Source of the DNA: Acidobacteriota bacterium
GTDB taxonomy: Bacteria; Acidobacteriota; Terriglobia; 20CM-2-55-15
Length of the DNA: 49,106 bases
Direction: 5' to 3'
Assembly: GCA_022821265.1 (NCBI GenBank)
Contig: JAJEDW010000076.1
Location: 1-49,106, forward strand
A program made the position numbers and the translations under genes. Under the pieces are notes generated by a model, which searched no databases, was not told the origin of the DNA, and was given only the letters and a program-made list of their open reading frames with translations. This document shows, piece by piece, positions 34,333-43,768 of this stretch. Numbering within the stretch: the stretch's first letter is position 1; every line of letters begins with the position of its first letter.

Positions 34333-36033
34333 TCAGTCCAGGGAGAACGTCCACACCGCCGAGCCGCCTTCGCCGCCCCGGCCCGCCATGACCGAGACGT
34401 ATTGGCGGCCGTCGAGCGCGTAGGTGACGGGCTGCCCCGGGCCGGGGGCCGTGGCCGCTTCCCAGAGCGTCTCGCCCGTCTCGGCGTCCAGCGCCTGGAA
34501 CCGGCCGTCGGCCTTGCCGACGAAGAGCAGGCCGCCGCCGGTCGAAAGCGTGCCCCCGTGAGAGCCGTCGCCGGCGATGCGCCACCGCTCTTCCTGGGCC
34601 ACGGGATCCCACGCGACCAGGAACCCGCCCCGGTTGGGCATCCCCGGGTTCGGAGGCCGGACGAACCCCTCGGGCGCCCCGCCGCGGCCGATCAATCCCG
34701 TGTTCGAGCGTCCGAACTGGTACTCGTACGCCGTGTTGACGGCAAAGTAGTTGTTGCCGTTCTGACCGGGAATGTAGACCAGGCCCGTCGCCGGGTTCCA
34801 CGACATGCCCTGCCAGTTGTGCGCGCCGTAAGGGCTGGGCCACAGCCACGCGGGACCGGTCCGGCTGTAACGCGCGTTCGCGGCTTCGATGGGACGGCCC
34901 GTTTCCGGATCGACGCCCTCCGCCCAGTTGACTTCCGCGAACGCCTCGGCCGATATGAACGCGCCCGTCACGCGATCGATGACGTAGAAGAAGCCGTTCT
35001 TCGGCGCCTGCATCAGCACTTTCCGTTGGCGGCCTTCGATCGTCAGCTCCGCCAGGATCATCGGTTGCACGGCGGTGTAGTCCCATTCGTCGCCGGGCGT
35101 CGTCTGGTAGTACCAGACGAGCTCGCCGTCGTCGGGCCGCACGGCCAGGATCGACGACAGGTAGAGGTTGTCGCCGCCGCCGGGGCTCCGGAGCGTCTGC
35201 GTCCAGGGGCCCCCGTTGCCGGTGCCGACGTAGAGCAGGTCCTCCTCGGGGTCGTAGGCGAACGCGTCCCAGACCGTCCCGCCGCCGCCGAGCTCCCACC
35301 ATTCGCCCGTCCATGTCTCGGCCGCGCGCGCCAGCGCGTCGCTCTCGAAACCGTCGGCGGGGTTGCCGGGCACGGTATGGAAGCGCCACGCCTGCTCGCC
35401 GGTTTCCGCGTCATAGGCGGTGAAATACCCGCGGACGCCGAATTCCGCCCCGCCGTTGCCGATGACGACCTTGCCCTTCACGACGCGCGGCGCCCCGGTG
35501 ATGCTGTATTCGTCGTCCCTGGGCGTGGTCTGGACCGACCAGACGACGCGCCCATTTTCGGCGTCGAGCGCCACCAGGCGCCCGTCGAGGAGACCGACGT
35601 ATACCTTGCCCGCGTACAGGGCCGCGCCCCGGTTGACCGGACCGCAGCACAGGTGCGGCCCGCCCGGGCCCCGGGGGATGCCCGCGTCCCATCGCCAGCG
35701 CTCCTCGCCCGTGCGCGCATCCAGCGCGAACACGCTGTTCCAGGTTGTGGTCCCATACATGACCCCGTCGGCGATGAGCGGCGTCGCCTCCAGCGTTCCG
35801 GTCGAATCGGTATCGTAGGACCAGGCCGGCGCCAGCCCGCCGACGTTGTCCGTGTCGATCAGATCGAGCGGGCTGTGTCGCGTTTCCGCGTAGTCGCGGC
35901 CGTTGGACAGCCACTCCTCCGCCGGGACCTCCCGCAAACGCGTGTCGTCGACGGCTTGGCGGGCCAGGGCGTGGCCGCCCCAACCCAGCAGGGCCATCGC
36001 CAACAAGCCGGCGCGAAAGTTGCAGGTGCGCAT
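34333..36033 (-). CDS. PQQ-dependent dehydrogenase-family protein with a substituted catalytic Asp
   Basis: 566 residues, a paralogue of the gene at 26763-28583. It has a signal peptide ([20 protein letters not shown]), propeller motifs ([33 protein letters not shown]) and the Cys-Cys pair in [10 protein letters not shown]. Where the paralogue has AVDADTGEMRW, this protein has [11 protein letters not shown]: the aligned catalytic Asp is Arg299, while the second Asp (Asp301) is kept. I checked this against the nucleotides at 35131-35142. No CxxCH. It may be inactive, use another base, or have a different role. Start ATG 36033 follows a GAGAGG. The neighbouring gene on the other side of a 73-bp region is a divergent sulfatase. 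Confidence 0.9.
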   Translation of the reverse strand: MRTCNFRAGLLAMALLGWGGHALARQAVDDTRLREVPAEEWLSNGRDYAETRHSPLDLIDTDNVGGLAPAWSYDTDSTGTLEATPLIADGVMYGTTTWNSVFALDARTGEERWRWDAGIPRGPGGPHLCCGPVNRGAALYAGKVYVGLLDGRLVALDAENGRVVWSVQTTPRDDEYSITGAPRVVKGKVVIGNGGAEFGVRGYFTAYDAETGEQAWRFHTVPGNPADGFESDALARAAETWTGEWWELGGGGTVWDAFAYDPEEDLLYVGTGNGGPWTQTLRSPGGGDNLYLSSILAVRPDDGELVWYYQTTPGDEWDYTAVQPMILAELTIEGRQRKVLMQAPKNGFFYVIDRVTGAFISAEAFAEVNWAEGVDPETGRPIEAANARYSRTGPAWLWPSPYGAHNWQGMSWNPATGLVYIPGQNGNNYFAVNTAYEYQFGRSNTGLIGRGGAPEGFVRPPNPGMPNRGGFLVAWDPVAQEERWRIAGDGSHGGTLSTGGGLLFVGKADGRFQALDAETGETLWEAATAPGPGQPVTYALDGRQYVSVMAGRGGEGGSAVWTFSLD

Positions 36034-36044
36034 GGCGGCCTCTC

Positions 36045-36073
36045 TTGTAATACACGCGCCCGGAAAGTACAAA
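36045..36073 (+). promoter_or_regulatory. Candidate promoter of the second sulfatase gene
   Basis: TTGTAA (36045-36050) and TACAAA (36068-36073) with 17 bp between, upstream of the ATG at 36107. The same 73-bp region must also serve the PQQ dehydrogenase on the other strand, so divergent promoters overlap here. Moderate consensus only. Confidence 0.4.
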
Positions 36074-36106
36074 CGGATTTGCGGAACGCCCACCGGGAGG
36101 GTCGAC

Positions 36107-37468
36107 ATGTCCAACGCCGAGACAACGCACATGAATCGGAGGGAGTTCGCCGGAACTCTGGGCGCCGGGGCCGCCGTGCTGACCTCGTGCGCCTCGGGAC
36201 CATCGGCGCCGCCCGACGCCCGGCCCAACGTCATCTACGTCATGGCCGACGACATGGGCTATGGAGACCTCAGCGGCTACGGACGCCCCGACGTGGAAAC
36301 GCGCGCCCTGGACCGCCTCGCCTCCGAGGGCGTGCGGTTCACGCAGGCGTATTCGACCGCGCCGATATGCACGCCGACGCGAGTCGGGATGGTGACGGGC
36401 CGTTACCCGGCCCGCCATCCCGTCGGCCTGATGGAACCGCTGCGCACGGGCGTGGCGGCGCATCGGCTCATGGGGTTCGATCCGGAACACCCGACCCTGA
36501 GCTCGCTCCTGCAGGGCGGCGGCTACACGACCGCGTTGTTCGGAAAGTGGCACCTGGGCTGGCTGCCCGAGTACCGTCCCGAGCGCCATGGCATCGACGA
36601 GTTCTTCGGCCCCCTGGGCGGGTCGATCGATCACATCAGCCACATGAACGCCATGGGCGAACACGACCTCTACCGCAACGGCGAGGAAGTCTTCGAGGAC
36701 GGGTACTTCACCGATCTCGTGACCGACCATGCCGCCCGTTTCCTGGCCGAGCGGCGCGAACCGTTCTTCCTGAGCCTGCAATACACGGCGCCCCACTGGC
36801 CGTGGCAGCGACGGAACGATCCGCCCTACGAAGCCGGCCGGCCGCTGGACGACGACGGCCCGCCCGGGATCTATCCCGAAATGCTCCGGATATTCGACGA
36901 GAACGTGGACCGCCTGATGGCGGCCGTCGACGACGCTGGCGTTCGGAACAACACGATCGTGATCTTCACCAGCGACAACGGCGGCGAACGCTACTCCAAC
37001 ATGGCCGGTCTGGCCCGTGCGAAAGGCGAAGTCTGGGAGGGGGGCATTCGCGTGCCCGCTTTCGTGCGTTGGCCGGGCGTCATCCCGGCCGGCGGAACCA
37101 CGACGCAGGTCGCGATGGGATTCGACTGGACGGCCACGATCCTGGCCGCCGCCGGCGTCGATGCGGCGGAAACGCATCCGTTGGACGGAATCGACCTGAT
37201 GCCGGTGATGCGTGGAACGGCGCCGGCCGTGGAACGCACGCTCTTCTGGCGGACGTTCCAGTCATCGCGGCAGGGAGCCGTTCGGAGCGGTGATTGGAAA
37301 TACCTCCGGGACGAACAGGGCGAGCACCTGTTCAACCTGACCCTCGACGCCGGAGAACGCAACGATCTCGGCGAAGTCGAAACCGCCCGGTTCGAGCGGC
37401 TCCGGGCCGCCTACGTGCAGTGGGACGCGGAAATGCTGACGCCGGTTCCCCTGGCCCTGGACGCCTGA
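36107..37468 (+). CDS. Sulfatase, predicted Tat-exported lipoprotein
   Basis: 453 residues of the formylglycine sulfatase family. The N-terminus [19 protein letters not shown] contains a twin Arg and a lipobox (LTSC), so it is probably a Tat-exported lipoprotein, unlike the Sec-type first sulfatase. [17 protein letters not shown] holds the metal Asp pair, ICTPTRVGM has the formylglycine precursor Cys88 in C-T-P-T-R, FGKWHLG provides the Lys/His pair, and [13 protein letters not shown] and WEGGIRVP complete the site. The start at 36107 has GGGAGGG five bases upstream; a second ATG at 36131 would leave the Tat motif at the very start. Divergent from the PQQ dehydrogenase paralogue. Confidence 0.93.
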   Translation: MSNAETTHMNRREFAGTLGAGAAVLTSCASGPSAPPDARPNVIYVMADDMGYGDLSGYGRPDVETRALDRLASEGVRFTQAYSTAPICTPTRVGMVTGRYPARHPVGLMEPLRTGVAAHRLMGFDPEHPTLSSLLQGGGYTTALFGKWHLGWLPEYRPERHGIDEFFGPLGGSIDHISHMNAMGEHDLYRNGEEVFEDGYFTDLVTDHAARFLAERREPFFLSLQYTAPHWPWQRRNDPPYEAGRPLDDDGPPGIYPEMLRIFDENVDRLMAAVDDAGVRNNTIVIFTSDNGGERYSNMAGLARAKGEVWEGGIRVPAFVRWPGVIPAGGTTTQVAMGFDWTATILAAAGVDAAETHPLDGIDLMPVMRGTAPAVERTLFWRTFQSSRQGAVRSGDWKYLRDEQGEHLFNLTLDAGERNDLGEVETARFERLRAAYVQWDAEMLTPVPLALDA

Positions 37469-37494
37469 GCTTCCGGCGGGCTCGCGCGGCCTCC

Positions 37495-37522
37495 TTGCAA
37501 CATCCCACGGCTGGGGTAAATT
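37495..37522 (+). promoter_or_regulatory. Candidate promoter of putA
   Basis: TTGCAA (37495-37500) and TAAATT (37517-37522), 16 bp apart, the same -35 and spacing as the leaderless promoter at 33138. The ribosome site AGGAGG at 37529-37534 and GTG start at 37543 follow, so this message has a normal short leader. Confidence 0.5.
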
Positions 37523-37542
37523 AGAGTCAGGAGGTTCGGCGC

Positions 37543-40494
37543 GTGCCCCCGTCTCTGGAAGATCGGATCTTCAAGACCGGCGAGCGCCTGTTCCGGCGCA
37601 TCGAAGGCCAGACGTCGTCGGTCTTCCGCCGGGACTTCTGGATCGGCCAAGCCATGGCCTGGTCGATGAGCGATCCCGATTTCAAGGCCAACCTGTTCCG
37701 CTTCGTCGACGTCTTTCCCAGCCTCGGCGACGCGGCCGACGTCGCCCGCCATGCCGAAGAGTACTTCGGACGGGACTCGGGCGGCCTCTTGGGAAAGATC
37801 GGCTTGAGAGCGTTCTCCGGAAGCGTCGGCCGACGGGTGGCCGCCCGGCTTCTGAGAACGCGGATCGAAGCCGTCGCGCGCCAGTTCATTCTGGGAGCGG
37901 GACCGGAAGACGCGCTTCCCGCCCTGGGATCGCTCAGGAAACAGGGACTGTCGTTCACCGTTTCTCTGCTCGGCGAAGCCGTCGTTTCGGAACGCGAGGC
38001 AGACGTCTACCGGCAGCGATACATCGATCTGCTCGAGCAGCTGACCGCGGCTTCGAAACACTGGCCACCGCTCGGAAACGGGAGCGCGCTGGACTGGAAT
38101 CAGACGCCGCGGGTGAACATCTCGGTCAAACCGTCGTCGCTCTACTCCCAGATGTCGGCCCGGGCCTTCGAGCACTCCGTCGAGGGCGCCCGGGCGCGCC
38201 TCCGGTCGATCCTTCGAAGGGCCAACGCGTTGAACGCGGCCGTGACGCTGGACATGGAGCACCGCGACCTGAAGAGCCTGACGCTGGCGTTGTACCGCGG
38301 CGTCATGGACGAGCCCGAGTTCCGGGACTACCCCCACACGGGCGTCGCGATTCAGGCGTATCTGCGCGAGACGGCGGCGGACGCGCGCGATTTGATCGCC
38401 TGGGCCCGGGGCCGGAGCCAACCCGTGTCGGTCCGGCTGGTCAAGGGCGCCTATTGGGACAGCGAAGTCGCCTGGGCGCGCCAGCGAAACTGGCCCGAGC
38501 CGGTCTTCCTGGAGAAGAGCCAATCCGATTGCGCCTTCGAAGACACGGCGCGCCTGTTTCTCGAGAACCACGAGCACGTGCGGCTGGCGTGCGGTTCGCA
38601 CAACCTCCGGTCGCAGGCGTTCGTCATCGAGACGGCCCGCGACCTCGGCATCCCCGACGACGAGGTCGAGTTCCAGGTGCTCTACGGCATGGCCGAACCG
38701 ATCCGGAACGCGTTACTGGCCGAAGGCCGACGTGTCCGGATGTACGCGGCTGTCGGGGAGATGATTCCGGGAATGGCCTACCTGGTCCGGCGGCTCCTGG
38801 AAAACACGTCCAACGAGTCGTTCCTGCGCCAGGGGTTCGTCGAAGGGACCGACCTGGAGGAACTGCTGCGGGCACCCTCCAACGGGTCCGGCGATACTCG
38901 GAGGACCGGGCCGCCGAAAGACGGTTTTCGCAATCAACCCCTGCTCGACTGGACGATCGCGGAAAACCGACGCGCCTTCGCCGCGGCGCTTGAACGCGTG
39001 CGGACGGAGTTCCCCGTCCGTACGCCGCTCGTCATCGGCGCGAATCGCGTGGACACGCCCGACACGATCGAGTCGCACGACCCCAACGACGTCCACTCGA
39101 TCGTCGCCGTCGCCGCGTCCGGCGGCGCCGGGGAGCTCGACCGCGCGGTCCGGGCGGCCTCGGACGCCTATCCCGCCTGGCGCGACACATCGGCCGAGGA
39201 GCGGGCGGGCATTCTGTTCGCGGCGGCCGAAGAGGCGCGTCGACGCCGGATGGACCTGGCGGCGCTGGAAGTGTTCGAGGCCGGGAAGAGCTGGGACGAA
39301 GCCGACGGCGACGTTTCCGAGGCGATCGATTTCCTGGAGTACTACGGCCGGGAGATGGTCCGGCTGGCCCGCCCGCAAGACCTGGCCGCCGTTCCGGGCG
39401 AGGCCACGACGTTGTTCTATGAACCGTGCGGGGTCGCGGCCGTCATCGCGCCGTGGAACTTTCCCATCGCCATCTCGATGGGAATGGTTTCGGCGGCCCT
39501 GGTCACCGGGAACACGGTCGTCTACAAGCCGTCATCGGAGACCCCCGGCTGCGGTTTCGCCGTCTGGGAACTCTTCGACCGCGTGGGACTGCCGCCGGGC
39601 GTGCTCAATTTCTGCCCCGGCCGCGGCGCCGCGGTCGGCGACGGCCTGGTGACGCACCCGGACGTCTGGCTGATCGCGTTCACGGGAAGCCGCGAGGTCG
39701 GGCTCCGCATCAACCGCCTGGCCGGCGAGTCGTCTCTCGAGTCCTCGAACGTCAAGCGTGTGATCGCCGAGATGGGGGGCAAGAACGCGATCATCGTCGA
39801 TACCGACGCCGATCTGGACGCGGCCGTCCGAGACGTCCTCCAGTCGGCTTTCGGCTATCAGGGTCAGAAATGCTCGGCGTGCTCGCGCCTGATCGCCGTC
39901 GACGCCGTTCACGACGCCCTTCTCGAACGACTCGAACAAGCCGCCCAGAGCGTCGAATTGGGTCCGTCCAGGAACCCGGCCGCGTTCATGGGAGCGGTCA
40001 TCTCCGAACAGGCGGCCGAAAAGATCCGCCGATACATCGAGATCGGGAAAGCCGAAGGCCGCGTCGTCGTGGAACGCACGCCGGACGGCGTCGCGGGCCA
40101 TGCGGTTCCGATGACGATCGTCGCCGGCATCGAGCCGGACCACCGCCTGGCGCAGGAGGAGATATTCGGCCCGGTCCTCTCGGTGATGCGCGCGCCGGAC
40201 TTCGATCGGGCCATCGAGATGGCCAACCGGACGCCATACGCGCTGACGGGCGCGGTCTTCTCGCGCAGCCCCGCCCACATCGCACGGGCACGCCGTGACT
40301 TTCGCGTCGGCAATCTCTACATCAATCGCGGTTCGACGGGCGCCATGGTCGGCCGCCACCCGTTCGGCGGGTTCAAGATGTCGGGAGTCGGATCCAAGGC
40401 CGGCGGGCCGGACTACCTGCGCCAGTTCATGGTGCCGCGCAACGTCGTCGAGAACACGATCCGGCGGAGCTTCACGCCCGAAACCGACAGTTGA
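37543..40494 (+). CDS. putA: Bifunctional proline dehydrogenase / L-glutamate gamma-semialdehyde dehydrogenase
   Basis: 983 residues, bifunctional PutA converting proline to glutamate. The N-terminal proline dehydrogenase barrel (about 70-430) shows NISVKPSSLYSQM, TLDMEHRDL, GVAIQAYLRET, SVRLVKGAYWDSE and LACGSHNLRSQ, the FAD- and proline-binding strands. The aldehyde dehydrogenase domain (about 470-983) shows IAPWNFPIAISMG, FTGSREVG, EMGGKNAII with Glu743, and GQKCSACSRL with catalytic Cys777. There is no N-terminal ribbon-helix-helix domain, so it is not the self-regulating trifunctional form. The start is GTG 37543 with a strong AGGAGG. Monocistronic. The domains are normally linked by substrate channelling. 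Confidence 0.96.
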   Translation: MPPSLEDRIFKTGERLFRRIEGQTSSVFRRDFWIGQAMAWSMSDPDFKANLFRFVDVFPSLGDAADVARHAEEYFGRDSGGLLGKIGLRAFSGSVGRRVAARLLRTRIEAVARQFILGAGPEDALPALGSLRKQGLSFTVSLLGEAVVSEREADVYRQRYIDLLEQLTAASKHWPPLGNGSALDWNQTPRVNISVKPSSLYSQMSARAFEHSVEGARARLRSILRRANALNAAVTLDMEHRDLKSLTLALYRGVMDEPEFRDYPHTGVAIQAYLRETAADARDLIAWARGRSQPVSVRLVKGAYWDSEVAWARQRNWPEPVFLEKSQSDCAFEDTARLFLENHEHVRLACGSHNLRSQAFVIETARDLGIPDDEVEFQVLYGMAEPIRNALLAEGRRVRMYAAVGEMIPGMAYLVRRLLENTSNESFLRQGFVEGTDLEELLRAPSNGSGDTRRTGPPKDGFRNQPLLDWTIAENRRAFAAALERVRTEFPVRTPLVIGANRVDTPDTIESHDPNDVHSIVAVAASGGAGELDRAVRAASDAYPAWRDTSAEERAGILFAAAEEARRRRMDLAALEVFEAGKSWDEADGDVSEAIDFLEYYGREMVRLARPQDLAAVPGEATTLFYEPCGVAAVIAPWNFPIAISMGMVSAALVTGNTVVYKPSSETPGCGFAVWELFDRVGLPPGVLNFCPGRGAAVGDGLVTHPDVWLIAFTGSREVGLRINRLAGESSLESSNVKRVIAEMGGKNAIIVDTDADLDAAVRDVLQSAFGYQGQKCSACSRLIAVDAVHDALLERLEQAAQSVELGPSRNPAAFMGAVISEQAAEKIRRYIEIGKAEGRVVVERTPDGVAGHAVPMTIVAGIEPDHRLAQEEIFGPVLSVMRAPDFDRAIEMANRTPYALTGAVFSRSPAHIARARRDFRVGNLYINRGSTGAMVGRHPFGGFKMSGVGSKAGGPDYLRQFMVPRNVVENTIRRSFTPETDS

Positions 40495-40695
40495 CGCCGC
40501 GTCGGCCAGTCCTGGACGACCTACGGGTTCGGGAACGTCAGGGGAAAGCCGTACCGGCGTTGCCGAACCGGCCGAAGTCGGACGTTTCGGCGCCGGACCC
40601 CTGAGCGGAGAGCGATGACGGCATCGCCAACAACGCCGCAAGGGCGGCCGTTGGGACCACGCCGGGAAGACGGCCGTCGCGGGCGCGAAAACCCC

Positions 40696-41127
40696 TTATC
40701 GGGCCGGCTCGGTGGGGTCGGAGCCGTCCAGCGGCGCGCCCGTGCCCGACGAACCGGCAAACAGGCGCCGTCCATCGGGAAACGTCACGTCCCGCCCGTT
40801 GGCCCGGTTCGATCCGTCCAGCGCGCGATAGCCCTCGACCAGAACTTCCGTGCCCGGCACGACCGAATCCCGGTTCCACCCGCGCCGCACCAGCGCGCCC
40901 GGGGGGCCGGCTTCGATCATCCAACTTTCGACGGTGCCGTCCTCCAGGGTGACGTCCAGGTGCATCCAGGCGTGCGGATTGATCCATTCCATCCGCGTGA
41001 TCTGGCCGCGCAGGCGCACCGGCTGGGTCGAGTCGAACTCCGCCGCGAACGCATGATGGGCCATCGCCGGCTCGACGCCGATCAGCGCGAAGGTCACGGC
41101 CCACAGAAGAACCCAGGCCTTCCGCAT
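40696..41127 (-). CDS. DUF6152-type exported protein, mature N-terminus His-His (copy 2)
   Basis: 143 residues. Signal peptide ending EPAMA, then mature HHAFAAEFDSTQPVRLRG, ITRMEWINPHAWMHLDVTLED, a WMIEAGPPGALVRRGW block and PGTEVLVEGYRAL. It has the same core as the other three copies: His-His, a small beta-sheet, the NPH-x-W motif, a G-P-x-x-x-x-R-R-G-W turn. Function unknown. It begins 5 bp after the stop of the VOC-fusion gene and is the last gene of the left arm of the cluster. Start ATG 41127 has AGAGGTGAT before it. The 200 bp between its end and putA holds no gene I can support. Confidence 0.87.
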   Translation of the reverse strand: MRKAWVLLWAVTFALIGVEPAMAHHAFAAEFDSTQPVRLRGQITRMEWINPHAWMHLDVTLEDGTVESWMIEAGPPGALVRRGWNRDSVVPGTEVLVEGYRALDGSNRANGRDVTFPDGRRLFAGSSGTGAPLDGSDPTEPAR

Positions 41128-41132
41128 CGTGA

Positions 41133-42866
41133 TCACCTCTCTTCGTCCTCGCCCGCCCGCTCCCGCGCGCGAGCCCCGGTGAGTATGTTGGTCATGCCGT
41201 AGTTGCCTTCGTGGCAGGCGTATTCGACCAGCTCGTATTGCGAGTCGTCCTTGTCGAAGGTGAACATCGCCGTCCAGGGCCGCGTCCAGGTCGACGGGTC
41301 GTCGACCGTGAAACGGTATTCGAGGATGTCGGGGCCGATCCGCGTGTACCGTTCGATCAGCGTGAGCGTCTCTCCGGATCCGCGGTACGGCGCCCGCCCG
41401 TTGAAGCCCCGGACCTCGACCACGAGCGTGTCCCCTTCCCAGCGGCCGCGGGAATCGCCGAGCCACTGCGTCAGGTTCTCGCCGAGTCGGGGCCGCGGCT
41501 CGGTTGGAACGATGCGGGTTTCGTGAATCATTTCTTTCGTGATCGCCACGTGTCCGGGACCCTGGACGATCTGCAGGCCGTTGTTGTAGATGCCCGGCAT
41601 CATCAGGCCGGGGAGGCCCCGCGTGATGCAGCGCACATAGTTGCTCAGGTCTTCCGGCCCCGCCGGCAGCCCGCCGCGTCCACGCCCGCCGCCGGACATG
41701 CGGGCCTGGGCCTCGGGCGTCAACGGCGGAAGCCGTCCGTCCGGCGGATCGATCACCATGGCCACCTGCGTGGACGGCGACGACCCGACCAGACCGAGCG
41801 TCGTGTCGCGCCACTCCCGCTCGTAGCCCCATATGCTGCCCAACGTGCCGCGTTCGCGCCGGGCGGCCGCTTCTTCCGGAGTCAGCGCCTCGACGCCCTC
41901 GAGGTCGCCGGGGCGTTCCAGCGGAATGCCGTGAGCCCGGTCCCCGGTCCAGATTCCCTGCAGGTCGGGAGCGCCCCAGGGCGTGCGCGGCGCCGTGTAC
42001 GGCTCCAGCGGCACGGCCGGGCCGGCGTCAGTCGCCAGCAGGGTGGTTTCACGACCCGCCCAGCCCGGCTCGACGACCGCCAGGGCCACGCTGTCCGGAC
42101 CCGCGACGAAGGCCCGCCGCGCCGATGTCCGGCCCGCCTCGGGTTCGCCCTCGAACGCGATGCCGGCTTGACTCATGACACCGGCGGCTTCGTCCAGGTC
42201 CGCGACCAGGAAGCCGATGTGGTCCACGGCCCGGCCGCGCGTCGGCGCCGGCGGCGCGCCTTCCGGGTGCGGCGAGACCAGGAGCCAGACGTTGTCGTAC
42301 ATCAGGCCGTCGAGTTCCTCGCCGAAACGGGCGCGCTCGCCCCCCATGACGGACTGATACCAGTCCAGGGTCGCTTCCGGCTCGGTCGAGCTGAGGTGCA
42401 CGTGGTGGAACCCGCTCCGCGACGGGTCTTCGAGAAGCTCGATCCGCGTGCCCCAGGGATCGAAGATGAATCCGTGCGCGAACAGCCCCGGCACGTCTCG
42501 AAACGTCGAACCGTCGTCGAACCGCTGCAACCGGACGCCCCGCCCGCCGACACCGACGCGTTCGAGCTCCGCCATCTTGTCCGCGAGGTCCGGGAAAGCG
42601 AAGCCGATGTGATTCACCCCGGTGCCCGGGCTGGCTCCGACCGTAACCAGGGCGTCGAAGTGGATCTCGACGCCGCAATCGACCGCGTCGGCGCGATCCG
42701 GGATCGCTTCGCATTCCATGTGGCGCACATACCAGGCGACGGCCTCGGTCGGGCTGGGAACGGCCAGATGGACGTGGTGGTAGTCCGCCGCCCGTGTCGG
42801 GTTCGGCGCGGCGGCCATCGAAACCGCGATGGCCAGGGACGTCAGGGCGGCATGTCTAGTGTTCAT
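41133..42866 (-). CDS. Exported fusion: two VOC (glyoxalase-fold) domains + WEGDTLV module
   Basis: 577 residues, signal peptide (ALTSLAIAVSMAAAPNPTRAA). Residues about 25-150 and 150-285 are two vicinal-oxygen-chelate domains: YHHVHLAVPSPTEAVAWY, GVNHIGFAFPDL, FHHVHLSSTEPEATLDWY, VDHIGFLVADLDEA. Histidines at the start of each could be metal ligands. From about 300 (WGAPDLQGIWTG) comes the WEGDTLV module with CITRGLPGLMMPG, RGRWEGDTLVVEVRGFNG, RYTRIGPDILEYRFTVDD, TRPWTAMF and a late Cys (VEYACHEGNYGM). A Gly/Arg-rich patch (MSGGGRGRGG) is inserted. I know of no described protein with this architecture. Start ATG 42866 has GAGGT; an in-frame ATG at 42881 lacks one. Lies 35 bp downstream of the previous gene in the arm. 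Confidence 0.85.
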   Translation of the reverse strand: MNTRHAALTSLAIAVSMAAAPNPTRAADYHHVHLAVPSPTEAVAWYVRHMECEAIPDRADAVDCGVEIHFDALVTVGASPGTGVNHIGFAFPDLADKMAELERVGVGGRGVRLQRFDDGSTFRDVPGLFAHGFIFDPWGTRIELLEDPSRSGFHHVHLSSTEPEATLDWYQSVMGGERARFGEELDGLMYDNVWLLVSPHPEGAPPAPTRGRAVDHIGFLVADLDEAAGVMSQAGIAFEGEPEAGRTSARRAFVAGPDSVALAVVEPGWAGRETTLLATDAGPAVPLEPYTAPRTPWGAPDLQGIWTGDRAHGIPLERPGDLEGVEALTPEEAAARRERGTLGSIWGYEREWRDTTLGLVGSSPSTQVAMVIDPPDGRLPPLTPEAQARMSGGGRGRGGLPAGPEDLSNYVRCITRGLPGLMMPGIYNNGLQIVQGPGHVAITKEMIHETRIVPTEPRPRLGENLTQWLGDSRGRWEGDTLVVEVRGFNGRAPYRGSGETLTLIERYTRIGPDILEYRFTVDDPSTWTRPWTAMFTFDKDDSQYELVEYACHEGNYGMTNILTGARARERAGEDEER

Positions 42867-42901
42867 GGCACGTGACCTCATGCATCGGACGGGCGTGTCT
42901 T

Positions 42902-43717
42902 TCAGTCCGCCGGCTCGCGCCGCAGGTGTCCGTAAATCAACTCCTCGGAAAACTCGACGCACTTGAATTCTAGGATTTGAACGTTTTCTTCAAGCCGGCG
43001 ATAGAGCGGCATGCGCATGGTCCATGGACGCGTGAAGACGTTCGGATCCTCGATCGTCGCTTCGTACATCATCGCGTTCGGCCCCAACGGCGTGTAACGC
43101 TCTTCCACGCGCAGCGTGTTGCTGGCGAAGTTGCCGGCGCGGTCGAACCAGGACTGGCCGTTGAATCCCGCGACGTCCACGACCAGCGTGTCGCCGTCCC
43201 AACGGCCATGCGAGCGCCCCATCCAGCTGTCGATCGGGGCCGGCTCGGGATTCTCCTTGTTCATGTGGATCGTCCGGCTCGTTTCCGCGAACCCGTAGAC
43301 GATCAGGATCGTGTCGTCGCCCTGAATGATCTGGAACGGGTACGGCAGGTAGGTGGCGCGCGGCACGCCCGGCATGTAGCACTTGATCTCGGGATCCTCG
43401 GTGAACCGGTTCTCGAAGTTCCGTTGCTTCTGCTCGAGCGCCCAGTCCTGGTACGGAATCTCGTTGCCTTCGACCACGCCCTGGCCGGGCGGAATCGCGC
43501 CGATCGCCCCCATTTCGGGCAGGCCGGCCGCTGCGGCATGGTCCTGAATGTCCCAATGCGCCGTGCCGATGGCTTGCCAGATGCCGTTCAGGTCGGGGCG
43601 CCCGTCCCAGGCGCGGGCGAGGTCGGCCTCCTGGGCCGCCGCAACGTTCGCGAATACCAGGAGCGCCGCGGCCGCAAGCGACGTCCGGCGACTCCACCGA
43701 TGATGCTCGAACCCCAT
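42902..43717 (-). CDS. Exported WEGDTLV-family protein
   Basis: 271 residues: signal peptide (SLAAAALLVFANVAAAQ), then WDGRPDLNGIWQA, the family's opening motif. Follows CYMPGVPRATYLPYPFQII, a middle strand block, then MGRSHGRWDGDTLVVDVAGFNG (Asp replaces Glu in W-E-G), ERYTPLGPNAMMYEATIEDP and TRPWTMRMPLYRR, with a late Cys (ILEFKCVEF). The two cysteines, one before and one after the hallmark, recur in all five copies and may form a disulfide. Function unknown. ATG 43717 has AAGGAGAGGG. It is the second gene of the left arm of the divergent cluster. Confidence 0.88.
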   Translation of the reverse strand: MGFEHHRWSRRTSLAAAALLVFANVAAAQEADLARAWDGRPDLNGIWQAIGTAHWDIQDHAAAAGLPEMGAIGAIPPGQGVVEGNEIPYQDWALEQKQRNFENRFTEDPEIKCYMPGVPRATYLPYPFQIIQGDDTILIVYGFAETSRTIHMNKENPEPAPIDSWMGRSHGRWDGDTLVVDVAGFNGQSWFDRAGNFASNTLRVEERYTPLGPNAMMYEATIEDPNVFTRPWTMRMPLYRRLEENVQILEFKCVEFSEELIYGHLRREPAD

Positions 43718-43768
43718 GGACCCTCTCCTTATAGGGTGCCGCGTCACGGCAGTCAAGAAACGGACGGC

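Noticed and set aside
40495..40695. Possible small gene between putA and the DUF6152 gene
   Set aside because: No credible start, ribosome site or protein-like composition on either strand.
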